Origin: Siphonodentalium dalli
Taxonomy: Eukaryota; Mollusca; Scaphopoda; Gadilida; Siphonodentaliidae
Assembly: GCA_032622095.1 (NCBI GenBank)
Contig: CP136063.1
Coordinates: 84,297,980-84,361,979, forward strand
Reading direction: 5' to 3'
DNA: 64,000 bases
Numbering within the stretch: position 1 is the first letter of the stretch; each line of letters begins with the position of its first letter. A program made the translations under genes and the position numbers. Positions 22,871-34,959 of this stretch are shown in pieces. The notes under the pieces were generated by a model that saw nothing but the letters and a program-made list of their open reading frames with translations, was not told the origin of the DNA and did no database searches.

Positions 22871-23319
22871 ATTAAGCAGATGGTGGGTTGTGAGTAGTTG
22901 ATCAACTGTGGGACAGCAATGGGAAAGCCGAGTACGCGGCAAACAAACACGATATCTGGTTTTCGGTTGTTTAAGGTGTTTAAAGGCCCACTTAATTTCT
23001 AAAATGTATTTTCAATGGAAGGGGAATAACTCAAAAAGGCCCTGACCGCATCTCCTCTAGTTGCCTGATCACGGAAAGGGGGGATGTCCGGAGGCAAATT
23101 TGTCTCAGACGAAAATTGCCCAACACCATGGAGTTGTGTTTTGTCGTCCTGGAGTATTTACTCGTGCATGGGTACCGAAATTATATCGTGAAAATGACTT
23201 GCTCCTGTTCTGTAGTCAGAATTTTAACAAATCTCATTCTGACAATGACGACTTAGTTTATATAAGTCGGACTTACATACTGGCGAAGAGTGTATTCTCG
23301 TCCTGCTAGGTCAAAACCG
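22871..23319. other. Non-coding, no recognised feature
   Basis: A phrase TTTAAAGGCCCACTTAATTT near 22980 is shared with 46478-46500, suggesting a repeat fragment. Nothing else was recognised. Confidence 0.4.
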
Positions 23320-24600
23320 ACATTCGACAACTTACATGAGGTGACTTGCCCGATCGCCCATGGATACAGCGGGTATTCGCTGCATGATACGATGTCCCTT
23401 TCCGTGGTCAGGCAGTAGGGTCGGTGCGGTCGGTGCCTTTTTGGATTTTGCGTACCGGACAATACTGGCCAAAAGTTAGGGGTTATCGGTGGCGTTTTGC
23501 TCGAGCTATCGACTTGGGATTGGAACTTTGGTACATGCAGGTCCATTCTGCACGATAGGGCATGCCCCATATCGCTCGGACCCCTAGGGGGGGTGCGGTC
23601 GGCGAGTGTTATTTTCTGCGTTTTTGTGTACATTTATAGCGAATTTTGACAACAGCTTATGGGTTAATTCATTCACTTCCGCTACAGCTAGCGACTTGTC
23701 CGATCGCCCATGGATGCATAGGGGTATTCGCTGCATGATATGATGTCCTTTACGTGGTCAGACAGCCAGATGGGGTGCGGTCGGTTCCTTTTTGGATTTT
23801 GCGTACCGGACGGAACAGGGCGCAAGTTATGGGTTAACGGTGCCGTTTCCGCTCGAGCTATTCGCTTCATGACATGATGTCCCTTTCCGTGGTCAGGCAG
23901 CCAGATGAGGTGCGGTCGGTTCCTTTTTGGGATTTTGCGTACCGGACGGAACAGGGCGCGAGTTATGGGTTAACGGTGCCGTTTCCACTCGAGCTATTCG
24001 CTTCATGATATGTCCCTTTCCGTAGTCAGGCAGCTAGATGAGGTGCGGTCGGTGCCTCTTTTTTTTTTGCGTACCTGACGGAACCGGCCGCAAGTTGCCG
24101 TTTCCGCTCAATATATCGACTTGCGGATTGGAAATGTGGTATAAACAGGTCTTTTCTGCGCGATAGTACATGTCCCATCTCGGTCGACCCCTGGGGAGGT
24201 GCGATCGGCGGGCGTTATTTTAGGCGTTCTTGCGTACTTCATAGCGAATTCGACAGCAGCGTATATTCACTTCCGATGCACCTAGCGACTTGCCCGGGCG
24301 CAGAGGGGTATTCGCTGCTAATATGATATCCCTTCCCGTGGTCAGGACGCTAAGGGGTGCGCGGTCAGTGCCTTTTTTGGGCCGCAAGTTAGGCGTTAAT
24401 GGTGCCGTTTCTGCTCGAGCTATCGACTTGGGGATTGGGAACTTTGGTACACACATGTCCATTCTGCACGATAGTGCATGCCCATCTCGCTCGGGTCCAT
24501 GGGGAGGTGCGGTCGGGTGCTATCCGGTGCGGTCGGGGCTGTTGGGTGCGGTCGGGGGCTGTCTGGTGCTGTGGGGTGCGGTCGGCTTTTAGTAGGACCA
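23320..24600. repeat. GC-rich degenerate tandem region, about five irregular units
   Basis: The phrases TATTCGCTGCATGATA, CCTTTCCGTGGTCAG, GGTGCGGTCGGTGCC, TTTGCGTACCGGAC and GCTCGAGCTATCGACTTGG recur in the same order near 23365, 23725, 23870, 24000 and 24310 with variable deletions. GC content is clearly above the surroundings. The CGAGCTATCGACTTG phrase links it to the 122-bp-unit repeat at 10216-11075. The overlapping frames on both strands are by-products of the repetition. Confidence 0.7.
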
Positions 24601-26345
24601 GACAACCCGTAAGAATGCTCAATACCTGTAAAATAGATCACGAGAATAATGAATTAACTATTTGACACCATAAAACGACCATCTGTACTTGTTTTAAACA
24701 TGAAAATAATTAGGTTGGACCCATGACTCCATGCGCCCGTTTATAAAAGGTTTTGGTAGCCAGATATTGACATCCAACAGAGAAAGTTTCAGCACCTTTT
24801 GAATTGTTCTCACCCTAGCAAGAATTACAATGATCGTCCATAAGCGGCAGAATCTACTTTGGCATGAAATGTCAAATCGGACCAGTGGATCTTTAAAGAT
24901 GCATTATCCGAATTAACGCTCGCAAATTAATATTTCCTTGGCTTCGGGAGTAAAAATATATGATTCTAGTCGTGGAACCCACCCATCAAAGCTCAGAATG
25001 ATCAGACATCGATGTTTGTAATCTATTATTTTTCACCACCGATAATTTCAGGTGGCCCAGTAAACAGTCGACGAGAAGACTGTCTCTGACCAAATTACGG
25101 ATGAAGATGGATAACTCTAAAATCAAGTGGCTTTTTTGTGTCAGATATTTGACAAACCAGCCAAATTTCTTTGAACAAAATGTTGATAAATAACAGGTTT
25201 TGGGCAATTTTATACTATAGTTGACTGTGGATAACATTTTTGGGCAATTACTCGATTCTTGTTGTTGTTGGAATATGATGATAAGGGGACCATCGAATCG
25301 GATTGAGTACCTTTAATTGAAAAACAAAATATTTTTTACACAAAAGCAGTGACATCTAAACAGGAAATCGTTGGTATCTATGAATGGAGAGGTAAACCAG
25401 ACCATGCGGACACATATGCCCGACCCATGTGGTCTGCTCGTTAGGCGTGAATAACGTTGAAATGCGATAGAATGCGCCAATCGATTCCATGCGCCCAAGA
25501 GATTTTTACCCTGAATTAATAGACGACGACAAGCGTGATATAATCTACCAGCATTTAAACCTATACCTGGTCCCACATGACTCGGGTAAGTGCTTTGACA
25601 CGCGCATAGCACCACGCTTTGTTTGCGTCTGTTTCCAATCGAAGAACTGTACGCAGAATCCAAGTCCTCGCCCATTGGCGAGGGCTGCCAGCGACCAGAA
25701 AGTCTGCTGCGCTTTCAAAGAATAATTGATCAGAAAGTACAATAAGATAGTTCATAGTGTTGCTATTCCACCATCAATTGTGTATCTTCTAATGGAGGGT
25801 GGGGATTACGAAGCGGGTCGATATTCACAGAAATATTTGGTTAAGCGTCGGTTGAATATTCTTAGTAGCGTAAGCAACGTCGTCTGGTGTTCATTAATTC
25901 GTTGTGTATTATATTGGAATATTATTGGATTGAAACAGTTCTTATAATTTTAGTAGCCCACACGATAAGGTAAGCATGGATTGTCAATATCACGATAGCT
26001 TAGAACAACACTGCCTCATTTCTCTTGGATATTATATTGAAATGAATTAAGGGGGTGTCAACTTGTCAAGTGACTGAATAGGGAGTTCCATTCAAATAAC
26101 CAGAGAAAAAATTAAAGATTTGGCATTATTTATAGCAGTGACTTCATACGGTATTGAAAACAATAGATATTTATCTGGCGGTCGGCTTGGAAACTGTTCC
26201 ACTAGAATTTGGATTGTACATATTTTTGAATTTTCTACTAATTTTTAAAAGAATGTCAGGTTTTGTAATTATATAAAACAAATTCAAAAATAAATTTATA
26301 GCAAAAAACATAATTTACCTAGCCCACCCGCCATTTAAATGTTAT
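24601..26345. other. Non-coding, no supported gene
   Basis: Several overlapping frames lie at 25313-25755 on both strands, around a somewhat GC-richer patch, but none shows a known domain. They may be a decayed element. The remainder is AT-rich and featureless. Confidence 0.4.
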
Positions 26346-26349
26346 GACT

Positions 26350-26625
26350 ATTTAACTCTGTCTATGCTAAATACTCATTGACGACTAGTTCCCTTGGGAC
26401 ATGTTCAGATAATAAGATATTTGAACATTTCCCATGGTTGTTTGTTGAACTTATTATCTGAACATTTCCCACCAATGAATATGAATAATTCTGCTCTGGT
26501 ATTATCTTTTTTCTGTCTATCGTCTGCTTTTATTACCTGAATACCCCTCCAAATGAATAATAAACCATTCGAATGTACACTGTTATAACTGAATGGGATA
26601 ATCTATTTAGTATAGACAATGCTAA
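26350..26625 (-). mobile_element. MITE of the CCCTTTCTATACT family (family B), reversed copy
   Basis: Its left end (TTTAACTCTGTCTATGCTAA, then ACTCATTGACGACTAG, CATGTTCAGATAATAAG) is the reverse complement of the 3' end of the element at 35308-35593 and of the 68-bp satellite unit. The right end TTTAGTATAGAC is the other terminal repeat. No coding. Confidence 0.65.
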
Positions 26626-26846
26626 TAATATGTCTGCTTCATATATAACTTTTACTCCGGAGATAGTTTTGAAATACTCAATCAAAATTGGTGCCTTTAT
26701 CTCCTTAACCTTTCTATGATAAATGGATTCTCCCATCAAGTTAAAAAAGTGTACGTCGGAATGGACCATTATTGATTTGGAGGGATGTACATGTAATATA
26801 AGAAGAAGACAGATAATAAATGGGCAGAATTAGTCGTATTTATTAA

Positions 26847-27209
26847 CCCTTTACCCAACAAACCGGCCAAAACCGGCCAAATAAAGCTTCAACAGCCTAC
26901 AATATCTTCGGTCTGTCTCAATAGAACCATACAAATATGGATATCATTGGAATCGGCTCCTTGACCACATTGTGATAGTTACAGTTATGCCCTGTGCCAA
27001 TGCATTCTCTTATATATGCGAGTCGACCATAGGTCGCCTCGCATATATAAGAGAATGCATTGGCCTAAAAAAAATCATTTTTTAACACTTTTTACCATTT
27101 TTTCTTACATTCTTTAACAATTTTATAATTTTTAATGTGTTAAGCCAATGCATTCTCTTATATATGCGAGGCGACCTATTGGCACAGGGCCCTTCTGTTG
27201 GGTAAAGGG
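26847..27209. mobile_element. TTAA-flanked MITE with CCCTTTACCCAACA ends
   Basis: TTAA at 26843-26846 and 27210-27213 brackets ends reading CCCTTTACCCAACA and TGTTGGGTAAAGGG. The interior has a near-perfect hairpin (CAATGCATTCTCTTATATAT with GCGAGTCGACC and its complement, about 26998-27063), and that arm is repeated again near 27146. The same hairpin occurs inside the element at 60594-61031. piggyBac-type by its TTAA flanks. Confidence 0.8.
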
Positions 27210-27244
27210 TTAAGGGAAATATTCAGATAGTAACTTAATTCAAC

Positions 27245-27345
27245 AACCGCGCGACCTATATATATGGTCATTTGTTGAACTTATTATCAGAACATTTCAG
27301 ACGGGATAACTACTCACCAACGAGTGTTTAGTATATACAGGTTTA
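27245..27345 (+). mobile_element. 3'-end fragment of MITE family B
   Basis: TTGTTGAACTTATTATCAGAA and GGGATAACTACTCACCAACG with GTGTTTAGTATATACAGG match the right end of the element at 35308-35593. The other end is missing. Confidence 0.6.
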
Positions 27346-27599
27346 ATGGAATAATATCTCATTCGAATACAACTTTATTAATTAGCTATAGGTTATCGGC
27401 CGCAATAAGTAGAACGCTGCCCCCATCATACGTAACAACAGTCGGCCAATAAGTGAAAAACACGGCCAATAAGTAGAAAGGCGGTCAATAAGTTAACTTA
27501 AATAACGTCATATGTATTTAGCTCGATCGGCAAAGAATACTGAGTCGATGGAAGATAGATTACAGCTGCTTTCGGATGAATTACGGTACGGACTGTCAC

Positions 27600-29330
27600 T
27601 GATCTTGAGAGTAAATATACAATACAATACAATAATTAATTTGTATAGCGCTCAATATTATGAGTACATATTCAACGGCGCTTTAGATTACATCGAGCTC
27701 ATGGCTTAATCAGCATAATACATGTACATGCACATATATCTAGGAATTAAATGCTACATCAAAGAGATATGTTTTGAGGCCGGTCTTAAACTTATTTAAA
27801 TCAGTGAATATTTTCAAGTGAGGTGGAATGCTATTCCATAGATGTGGACCTGCAAATGAAAATGCCCTATCGCCAAACGTTTTCTGTTTGTTGAAAGGAA
27901 TGTACAAAGGCATACTACTATCAGATCGTAATTCATATGTACACACATTTCTGTCTTTGATCATATCCTGCATGTATATACAATGGTGACATGTTATTAC
28001 GAGATTTGAATACAAGCAAAATAATTTTGAACATGATTCGATACTCCACTGGCAGCCAGTGTAATTGCTTGAGAACTGGAGTTATATGTTCATGCCGAAG
28101 AGTGTATGATACAACTCGCGCCGCAGCATTTGGCACTTTTTGCAGGCGATCACACTGGTAATCCGGTAGTCCATACAGTAAAGAATTACAGTAATCTAAG
28201 TGTGACGTGACAAAAGCATGGACCAATGTCTTAGTTGAGTCTACATCGAGGTATTGTCTATTTTGTCGGATTTTGTATAAACATCTGAACGCCTTCTTAC
28301 ACATATTAGAGATATGGTTATCCATTATCATGTTTGTGTCAAAATACGATCCCAGGTTGCGAACAGTGTCCTTTGTTGGTATGTCGGCGTCTCCCACATG
28401 AATTGAACTGATGTTGACTTTCTGAAGTTGTTGTCGAGAACCAATGATTATGAATTCAGTCTTATCGTCATTTATCATGAGTCGGTTGGTAATCATCCAC
28501 GCTCTAATGTCCACAATACAGTTCTCCACAATTTGACGGGCTTTAGTTTCGCCTCTCTCTGTCGGTCGAAATGAAAAGTATATTTGGGTATCATCTGCAT
28601 AGCCGTGAACATCGGGGAGGTGACTTTCAACAACTGAGACAACTTCCTTGTGGAACTCCGCACTCGATGGGGACATTTGTAGACTTTGAGCCATTAATGG
28701 ATATTTGCTGTGATCGGTTCGCGAGGTAAGATTTCAACCAGATAGCTGCAGTGCCGCGAACACCAAAGTCAGATTGTAGAGTATCTAAAAGAATATCATG
28801 GCGGACGGTGTCGAAAGCAGCGCTCAAATCTAGTAGCACAAGCAGAGTGACCTTTCTTGTTTCCATGCTGCAGAGAATATCATTTTGGACATTAAGCAGT
28901 GCGGTTTCAGTTGAATGGTGTTGACGGAAAGCAGAAGTGTTTATTGGAAGAGGTGCATGTTGTTCGCTGTGCCAAATGAGTTGATCTATCACTGCCTTTT
29001 CACACAATTTAGAAACGAAGGATAGGTTGCTGACGGGTCGGAAGTTCTTGAAAACAAGGTCGGCACCGGATTTCTTGAGAAGAGGGTGAACTATGGCTGT
29101 TTTCCAGCTACTGGGAACATGTCCTTGGCTTAATGATAGGTTTATCAACTGGGTGATGATAGGTATCAGGGAGTCACATTTCTTGAGTAGCGTTGTTGGT
29201 ATAGGATCGAGTTCACAAGATGCATTTGAAGAGCGTTTGATGATTTTAACGACGTCGTCATGTGGATGAACTACATGTATCCGTATCAATACCATTCCCA
29301 GTGGAAACAGACAGTACTGGGAAATCACTG
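27600..29330 (-). mobile_element. 5'-truncated CR1/Jockey-like LINE
   Basis: The element holds the reverse transcriptase remnant described next. On the - strand a 3' untranslated region ends in AGCGCTATACAAATTAATT and a (TTGTA)n-like tail near 27615, a 3' end style seen in CR1-group LINEs. The endonuclease domain and ORF1 are missing, as expected from 5' truncation during target-primed reverse transcription. A palindromic element lies just beyond the 5' limit at 29469. Confidence 0.85.
27740..29328 (-). pseudogene. LINE reverse transcriptase remnant
   Basis: The order on the - strand is FRPVSNLSFVSKLCEK, motif A as LLVLLDLSAAFDTVRH, motif B as GVPQGS, motif C as HGYADDTQIY, then LMINDDKTEFIIIG, LDYCNSLLYGLP and a C-terminal FGDRAFSFAGPHLWNSIP. 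About 45-50 bases between GVPQGS and YADD appear deleted, which also shifts the frame near 28640, and a second frameshift lies near 27975. The RT core is therefore inactive. Assignment to the CR1/L2/Jockey group rests on the motif B-C style and the RAFS...LWNSIP tail; the exact clade is not resolved. Confidence 0.85.
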
Positions 29331-29468
29331 CATGTTCTTCACAAAGTTCACAAGAATAAAATTGCTGGAATAATTGTTAATTTATTAATGCACACAATGC
29401 TATTTATCTATGTTAATATTTTCATCCTGTGAAACAAAAATTTCCAATGTTGCTAATTAATAAAATAC

Positions 29469-29600
29469 TTATTAGTTGGTTGTTTCCACATTGACCGAAA
29501 TATGAGGCCTCGGTCTGTCGTATTAGCCTTCGGCCTGTGGCCAATACGACAGACCTCGACCTCATAACTGGGCCAATATGGAAACAACCAATTAATAACA
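29469..29600. mobile_element. Palindromic element, about 60-bp arms
   Basis: The left arm contains TTGGTTGTTTCCACATTG and GGTCTGTCGTATTAGCC. The right arm is its reverse complement with few differences. The centre is TTCGGCCTGTGG. It is a MITE-like fold-back element with no coding capacity. Confidence 0.8.
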
Positions 29601-30489
29601 TATATTAGATCATATATGAATAGCTTGAAAATAATCAAACAGAACATCAACAATGATAGGTTGATAATCCTCATTCAGTGTTCGCGTGCGGTCGTTTTCT
29701 CTGCTGGCATCCATCATAATACGGCGCAAACACTTTTTTTTTATTTTAAATGACGTTGACTCAATAAATCAGACTCATTGTATTGTAGATCAGCAATGAT
29801 GTCCATACAACAAATTTATGTGTGCATTCATTCTATAGTATGGCCCATAACAAGATATATGTGTAAACAATTCGTATTATCTCATGATAGCTGACAAAAC
29901 AAAATGAAATGGCGAAAAAAAAAAAAAAAATTGTCATCACGAATGAGATAATTACCATATCCAACAAAAAATAACCGATGTTATGTTTATTATATGCTCC
30001 GCTCAGTCGGCCTATGGCTCAACTCGAATGAAGAGTAAAACAGTGCAAATCCGTATACCCAAGCTGAATCATGGTAATGAGATTATGCATAAAATATAGT
30101 TCCATTTTTTTCAGACAAATTGGTCGAGGGATAAAGGGGCTAACACCAATGTATGTTGAACAAAACAAAAATAATTGATCACATATATTAAAAAATTTCA
30201 ACATGAGCACTCCGGGCCTTTTAGTTTTTTTTAATTAATTCATCTTTACTGAATTACTTTTAATTGTAGCGCGGATAACGGTTTTTATCCGATGCAAAAA
30301 TACCACTGTTTGGTAGCTTGGCACATAATAAAACATGTAATCTGCAAAATGAGAAACAAATTGTTGCATACTGAAATTTCAGAATGGGCATAAAGATAAA
30401 TGTACAACTATTTACAAGGGCAGTTAAACTTAGAGATTATATTCATGATACTGAGCTGCGGATTTGGTCTCGTCCAATGGGGTTCAATT
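29601..30489. other. Non-coding, AT-rich, no recognised feature
   Basis: It includes an A-run near 29920. Short frames only. Confidence 0.5.
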
Positions 30490-30499
30490 CAAACATTTC

Positions 30500-30722
30500 A
30501 AACAATACATAATTCCATTTTAACACTGTATTAAATTACAATACAATAATATCCCGAAAGGTAATGGTCCATTAGATTTAAAACAGTGATAAATATACAA
30601 TTTTCGAAGAACATGCCCATCGATAGACGTAAACATTTCAAACACTACATACAATTACAATAATATCCCGAAAGGTCATGGTCCATTGGATTTCAAAAAC
30701 TGATAAATATACAATTTTATCG
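30500..30722. repeat. Tandem duplication of about 110-130 bp
   Basis: ATATCCCGAAAGGTAATGGT with GATAAATATACAATTTT at 30548-30606 recurs as ATATCCCGAAAGGTCATGGT with GATAAATATACAATTTT at 30662-30718, with a matching CAAACA/TACAT lead-in. Confidence 0.7.
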
Positions 30723-31266
30723 GCAACTGACGTTCTCCAACAACGACGCTACTGAACCACAGTGTCTAACTCATTAGTTGTTTTGAGCTCGTTATCAGCT
30801 CGAAAATCACACATGATTTTCCCATGCAAACGAACCGGAGCCCGTCAGTTTTGTAAATGTAAGGGTAGGAGCTGTTGAAAAGAAACGAGTCGGAGACCAC
30901 CATGACAACTCGTATTTCCAAAATGCATGCTTAGAACAAAAACGGCAGATCATATTGATTATATATAAACGCGATTGGACAGTATGTTGATGGTATATCA
31001 CAATTATCGTAAGTATCATGGCTTATCTTGTCTTTCTTCATCTCAAAACTGATGCCGAAGTTGGAATTTACGGATTTCAAGGCAAAATCTGGCTGATCGC
31101 CTCATTATATGGACAAACCCGGAAGCATCTATCAATCATCTTATAACTGTAGGTTCTGAACACATTCATCTCAATCCGAACAAATGGAGCGAAAGTATCT
31201 CGCCAAAACGACTTCCATCGACAGCGTAAGTTTTCAACCATAACACTGGCACTCTCATGATTGTTT
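30723..31266. other. Non-coding, no recognised feature
   Basis: Short overlapping frames only; no motif recognised. Confidence 0.4.
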
Positions 31267-31406
31267 TCCAACTGGAATCTCACAGGCATGGATTGTGGGC
31301 TATTCTGAATTTACCAGTAGTCTTTGAATGGCTAGCGGCCTGAGGGAGGAACAGGATCCACCATGCTTCGGCCCGGTGTGACAACATTTTGTTTAATCTC
31401 AACCTG
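31267..31406 (+). repeat. 140-bp repeat, copy 1, almost identical to 32313-32452
   Basis: Both copies run from CCAACTGGAATCTCACAGGC to TTTAATCTCAACCTG. The only differences I see are CCATGCTTC versus CCGTGTTTC. In copy 2 the GTTGGAAA-type repeat follows directly. Confidence 0.9.
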
Positions 31407-32312
31407 TGTTGTAACAATATAGAGATCCGGGGGGGGGGGGGCTGGGAACACCATAGAGTACAGGGGTAAACCTGTCTTCGGTAACATGGACAAAGGTGCG
31501 TAATAACCCTAGGTACACATTCCGAAGCGCCACACGGACAATTTTGAATGTCAAAATAAATATAGAATAAGTATAGAACGGCAGCGTACCAGTCAAACCG
31601 TTCAGCTAGTTTAAATCATAGGGATAGAAATATCACGAGGGCCACACACCAAGCAATATCCACAAAAATGATACTATACACGAATTATTGTAAAAAAGTA
31701 CACATAGACTTTCCTGATTGTACTATCGGGAAAAATTCTTAATTGTAAACAAAAGTGTATGCTTATGTATTGGCTGTACTGCCAGATGATAAATTTAGTG
31801 GTGTAACACAGCTATGTTCATATCGTACATAATTGCACGAATTGTAATGCACTTACAATTAATAAGGGGTAACAACATTATGAATTGAGGACTGTTACAT
31901 ATAAAGGGCTGGAGCCCGAATTTCATTAGCAGTGTATGTAGGGATTAAACTGAAAAAATGACCCAAATATAATATGAATTGTATAGAGATAAGTGTATAT
32001 AAAATGCATATGCATGCAAATGGAACGCTCTTTATAAGTGTTTTTAGTATAGTTTGCAAACATTATACTGCTACAGTAAAGTCTACACAATAATATTTTT
32101 ATGTTTGATTGTCAGCATAGCTTGATAACATTAGGAGGCGTAACTTATATACTTTGGAAAATGTTTACTAAGACCAAGCCGAAAATAGGTATTTAGAATG
32201 TTGGGAATCAGAAAATAATGGCCAGCAATTGGAGTCATCAGACGAGCGTCTCTGGTATTTTAACGAACTTCACATACAGTACGTTTCATTATTAGGTTTC
32301 GGTTCTTACGTT
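31407..32312. other. Non-coding between the two 140-bp copies
   Basis: Starts with an eleven-base G run near 31430. No supported gene. Confidence 0.5.
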
Positions 32313-32452
32313 CCCAACTGGAATCTCACAGGCATGGATTGTGGGCTATTCTGAATTTACCAGTAGTCTTTGAATGGCTAGCGGCCTGAGGGAGGAACAG
32401 GATCCACCGTGTTTCGGCCCGGTGTGACAACATTTTGTTTAATCTCAACCTG
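32313..32452 (+). repeat. 140-bp repeat, copy 2
   Basis: Offset 1046 bases from copy 1 in the same orientation and nearly identical, indicating recent mobility, duplication or gene conversion. Confidence 0.9.
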
Positions 32453-32745
32453 AAAATTACAAATCCTAGCATCTAGATTGGCCTCGAGCTTTCCAAAGTG
32501 CTGGACTTTTCCCAACTGCATGCTATGACATCCCAAAGGTTGGAAGATTTCCAACTGATAGCCATTTCATCCAAAAATTTGACCTAAAGTAGGAAAATAT
32601 GCAAATGTTGGTCTAAATACAACAAATTCCCCACTAATACATTGTTGGAAAATCAAACTACGAGAACAATTTCAACCTGGTGAAAATTTTCCAACCAATG
32701 TTGTGCCAGGTATGAAATCTCCAACTACTGAATTTTTTTTACCTG
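32453..32745 (+). repeat. GTTGGAAA-type interspersed repeat, copy 2
   Basis: Diverged partner of 12260-12540. It follows the 140-bp repeat without a gap, so the two may form one element of about 430 bp. Confidence 0.75.
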
Positions 32746-32929
32746 AGTTGCGGCTGGTGTTTCTATGAACACCATAGCTAAATACGCATGCAGTACCAAG
32801 TAACATCATAGGATGATCAGTTGACCAAGGTGCCTGTTTACATGTTTTCGATGCGTCGCAATATCGATTCGTTCGCGCTGGGTGTTTCTGGTATATTTCT
32901 AACCCTGTTCTCCTGAAAATAAACTCATA

Positions 32930-33220
32930 TTGAACTTATTTCAAAAACACATGTTAATAAGCCCATATCGTCATTATATGAATCTGAATTACGCTTATGA
33001 ACGTAAATCGACTTACCATATTCACGCTCTTTATAATGTGTTTTCACTGTGGCCCTCGCCATAAAATTGAATAACATGTCCACTGTGGGCTTATTTCATT
33101 ATCAAATAATTCCAATATGACACTACATGTGTAAATATTTATATCTATTATGAACCTATAATTTTGCACGGGGATATGTTGATTTTTCTCAAATAGGTTC
33201 ATAATCGACCTATAATATTC
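32930..33220 (-). repeat. Diverged inverted copy of the 18380/47035 repeat
   Basis: Reverse-complement landmarks include GGCCCTCGCCATAAAA (against TTTTATGGCGCGGTCC) and CATTATCAAATAA. The identity is visibly lower than between the other two copies. Confidence 0.5.
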
Positions 33221-33835
33221 ATATAGCGTCGGTAGCTTCTAAAAGGTTGTACCTCAGGAAAATCAAATTGTTCAGGAGATACAAAAAAAATATTTATCTA
33301 GGGAACAATAATTGGTATCTGCAACTAACTTTGCACAATAACCTCATATCACAGTTGTTATAATATTTGTCACTTTCATATTCAATTATTTGCTAATTGA
33401 TGAGAAAACGTGATGTTATGGTGTTATACGACTTATTGGAAGACAATTACAGGAATCTTGCTCGTACGACCTTTGTGACAGTTTGTTTTAACGATTCTCG
33501 CGTTAGTCCCCGTCAACCAGAACAATGAGGACACGCACTCCTGCAATTCTTCTTCAAAACAATCCAATAAGAATTATCCTACCATGCAGCTAGGAACGGT
33601 TTCGAGAATAAATTATACGACATTTTAGAATTAACGATAATTTTCGTGGCGAACCCATATACGACATTTTAGACCACGAATTTCCCTGAAGAAAAAAAGT
33701 TATCTGACGAATCTATGTAATCGAACCCGTAGATTCCGAAAATGCAATAAAAAGGTTCGCGCCAAATGGCAGGTACGACCTTTCAAAAGCCCACCGACGA
33801 TAGGTTCATATTGGAGTATTTGATTCTGAAATAAA
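33221..33835. other. Non-coding, no recognised feature
   Basis: Nothing supportable was found. Confidence 0.5.
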
Positions 33836-34510
33836 GAGAGTAGTTGGGCGCGAAGCGCCCAGGATGGTCGAAAAATTCGAGTGGTCTTTTCCTTCACCCC
33901 ACGATTTGTTAATTTGAGGATATCTGAACATAGAAAATCGTCATGTCCGAACGCTGTAAAAATTTAATTCAATGTTCTATGGGGTAGAGCCCACGAGCTT
34001 TAATACGGGATGTGGGGGTGCCCTAAGTGTCCCTTTAAGTTGGATGTTTGAGTAGTTGCTGAGCGAGTCGTATATATGGTGCGCTGACACGAGGAACGGG
34101 GCCCGTGTTATAAGGTTGAAATGGTGTTAGTTGTATTAGTTATGCCCGAGTACTCTGCAAACAAGCATTCTTAAAATTCAAGGACTTTCTCGGCATATAA
34201 ACATGTGTGTTGTACCCCCCCCCCCCCCCCGCAAATCGTACATTTTTGCGTCGACAGTTTATGGCAATACTATGTTATTATGTTAAGAGAGCTTTTGCAT
34301 TAGCTGTAACGTGTTGTTTAGATTTTTCTCTCTCCCTCCCATCCTCCCCTGGGCACGGGCGTAGATGGAAGCATGTATTGAGAAAATAATGATATATACA
34401 GTGTTTGGTAGACTTTAATAGCTGATAATATATGTGAATGGTATTAACAACAGATATATGCACGTTTTGTATGGTTTTTTTGTGTTGGTATTTTCGTTAT
34501 TTTGATTAAA
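33836..34510 (+). repeat. Interspersed repeat of ~650 bp, copy 1
   Basis: It starts AGTAGTTGGGCGCGAAGCGC, followed by CTTCACCCCACGATTTGTT, AGAGCCCACGAGCTTTAATA and GGGGCCCGTGTTATAA. It matches 44992-45690 in order and orientation, with a C-run insertion at 34216-34230. Both have a GGGCGCGAAGCGCCC hairpin near the left end. Class unknown. Confidence 0.8.
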
Positions 34511-34629
34511 ATTTTATATGTACATATTGGACAGTAACAGTGTGTTCTGATCCGTTCCTGACTCCCGAAGAATGGAAAGAACGGCAAACGGGCCGAACAT
34601 ATGTGGGTATGCCCTTCCCAAACTCGTGA

Positions 34630-34855
34630 AATTTCGAGTTGGGACCTTCACCTACAGTGAATTACATTATTAATGAACAGATAATAACTAAGAAATATAT
34701 TCCCCGCGTTATTTTTTCTACTTTAAAAGGTATAAGGTTCCCTGTCAAAACTTCAAAAAGTTCCCAGGTTTGTACTGGTGGAATATGATCTCTACGGGCG
34801 TTAGCCAGAGTATAGATTCATGGCATGATCTAGAGAACAGGCTGATCAGGGAGTC
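34630..34855 (+). repeat. MITE-like repeat copy upstream of the alpha-arrestin gene
   Basis: GGACCTTCACCTACAGTGAA, AAGGTTCCCTGTCAAAACTT, TTCCCAGG and GTGGAATATGATCTC match the inverted pair and tandem copies at 58590-59404. It ends about 190 bases before the ATG and so limits the unique upstream region. Confidence 0.75.
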
Positions 34856-34859
34856 AAGT

Positions 34860-34867
34860 TGACGTCA
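34860..34867. promoter_or_regulatory. CRE palindrome TGACGTCA
   Basis: A perfect cAMP response element consensus lies 175 bases before the alpha-arrestin ATG, just outside the upstream repeat. A related TGACGTGA is at 34990-34996. A single 8-mer has limited specificity, so this is only suggestive. Confidence 0.35.
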
Positions 34868-34959
34868 TATCCTAATTTCTCAGTCGGCTCTCCTGACGTA
34901 CATGCATCTCACCTCCGTCTTCTCTTATTTGTGTTGCAGATTCACTATAGACGTTAAAC

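Noticed and set aside
25313-25755. Cluster of frames on both strands in a GC-richer patch
   Set aside because: No domain, no consistent frame and no repeat partner in the window; could be an unrecognised decayed element.
34207-34389. Short + frame with a proline run just upstream of the alpha-arrestin gene
   Set aside because: It starts in a C homopolymer inserted in an interspersed repeat that has a second copy at 44992-45690.
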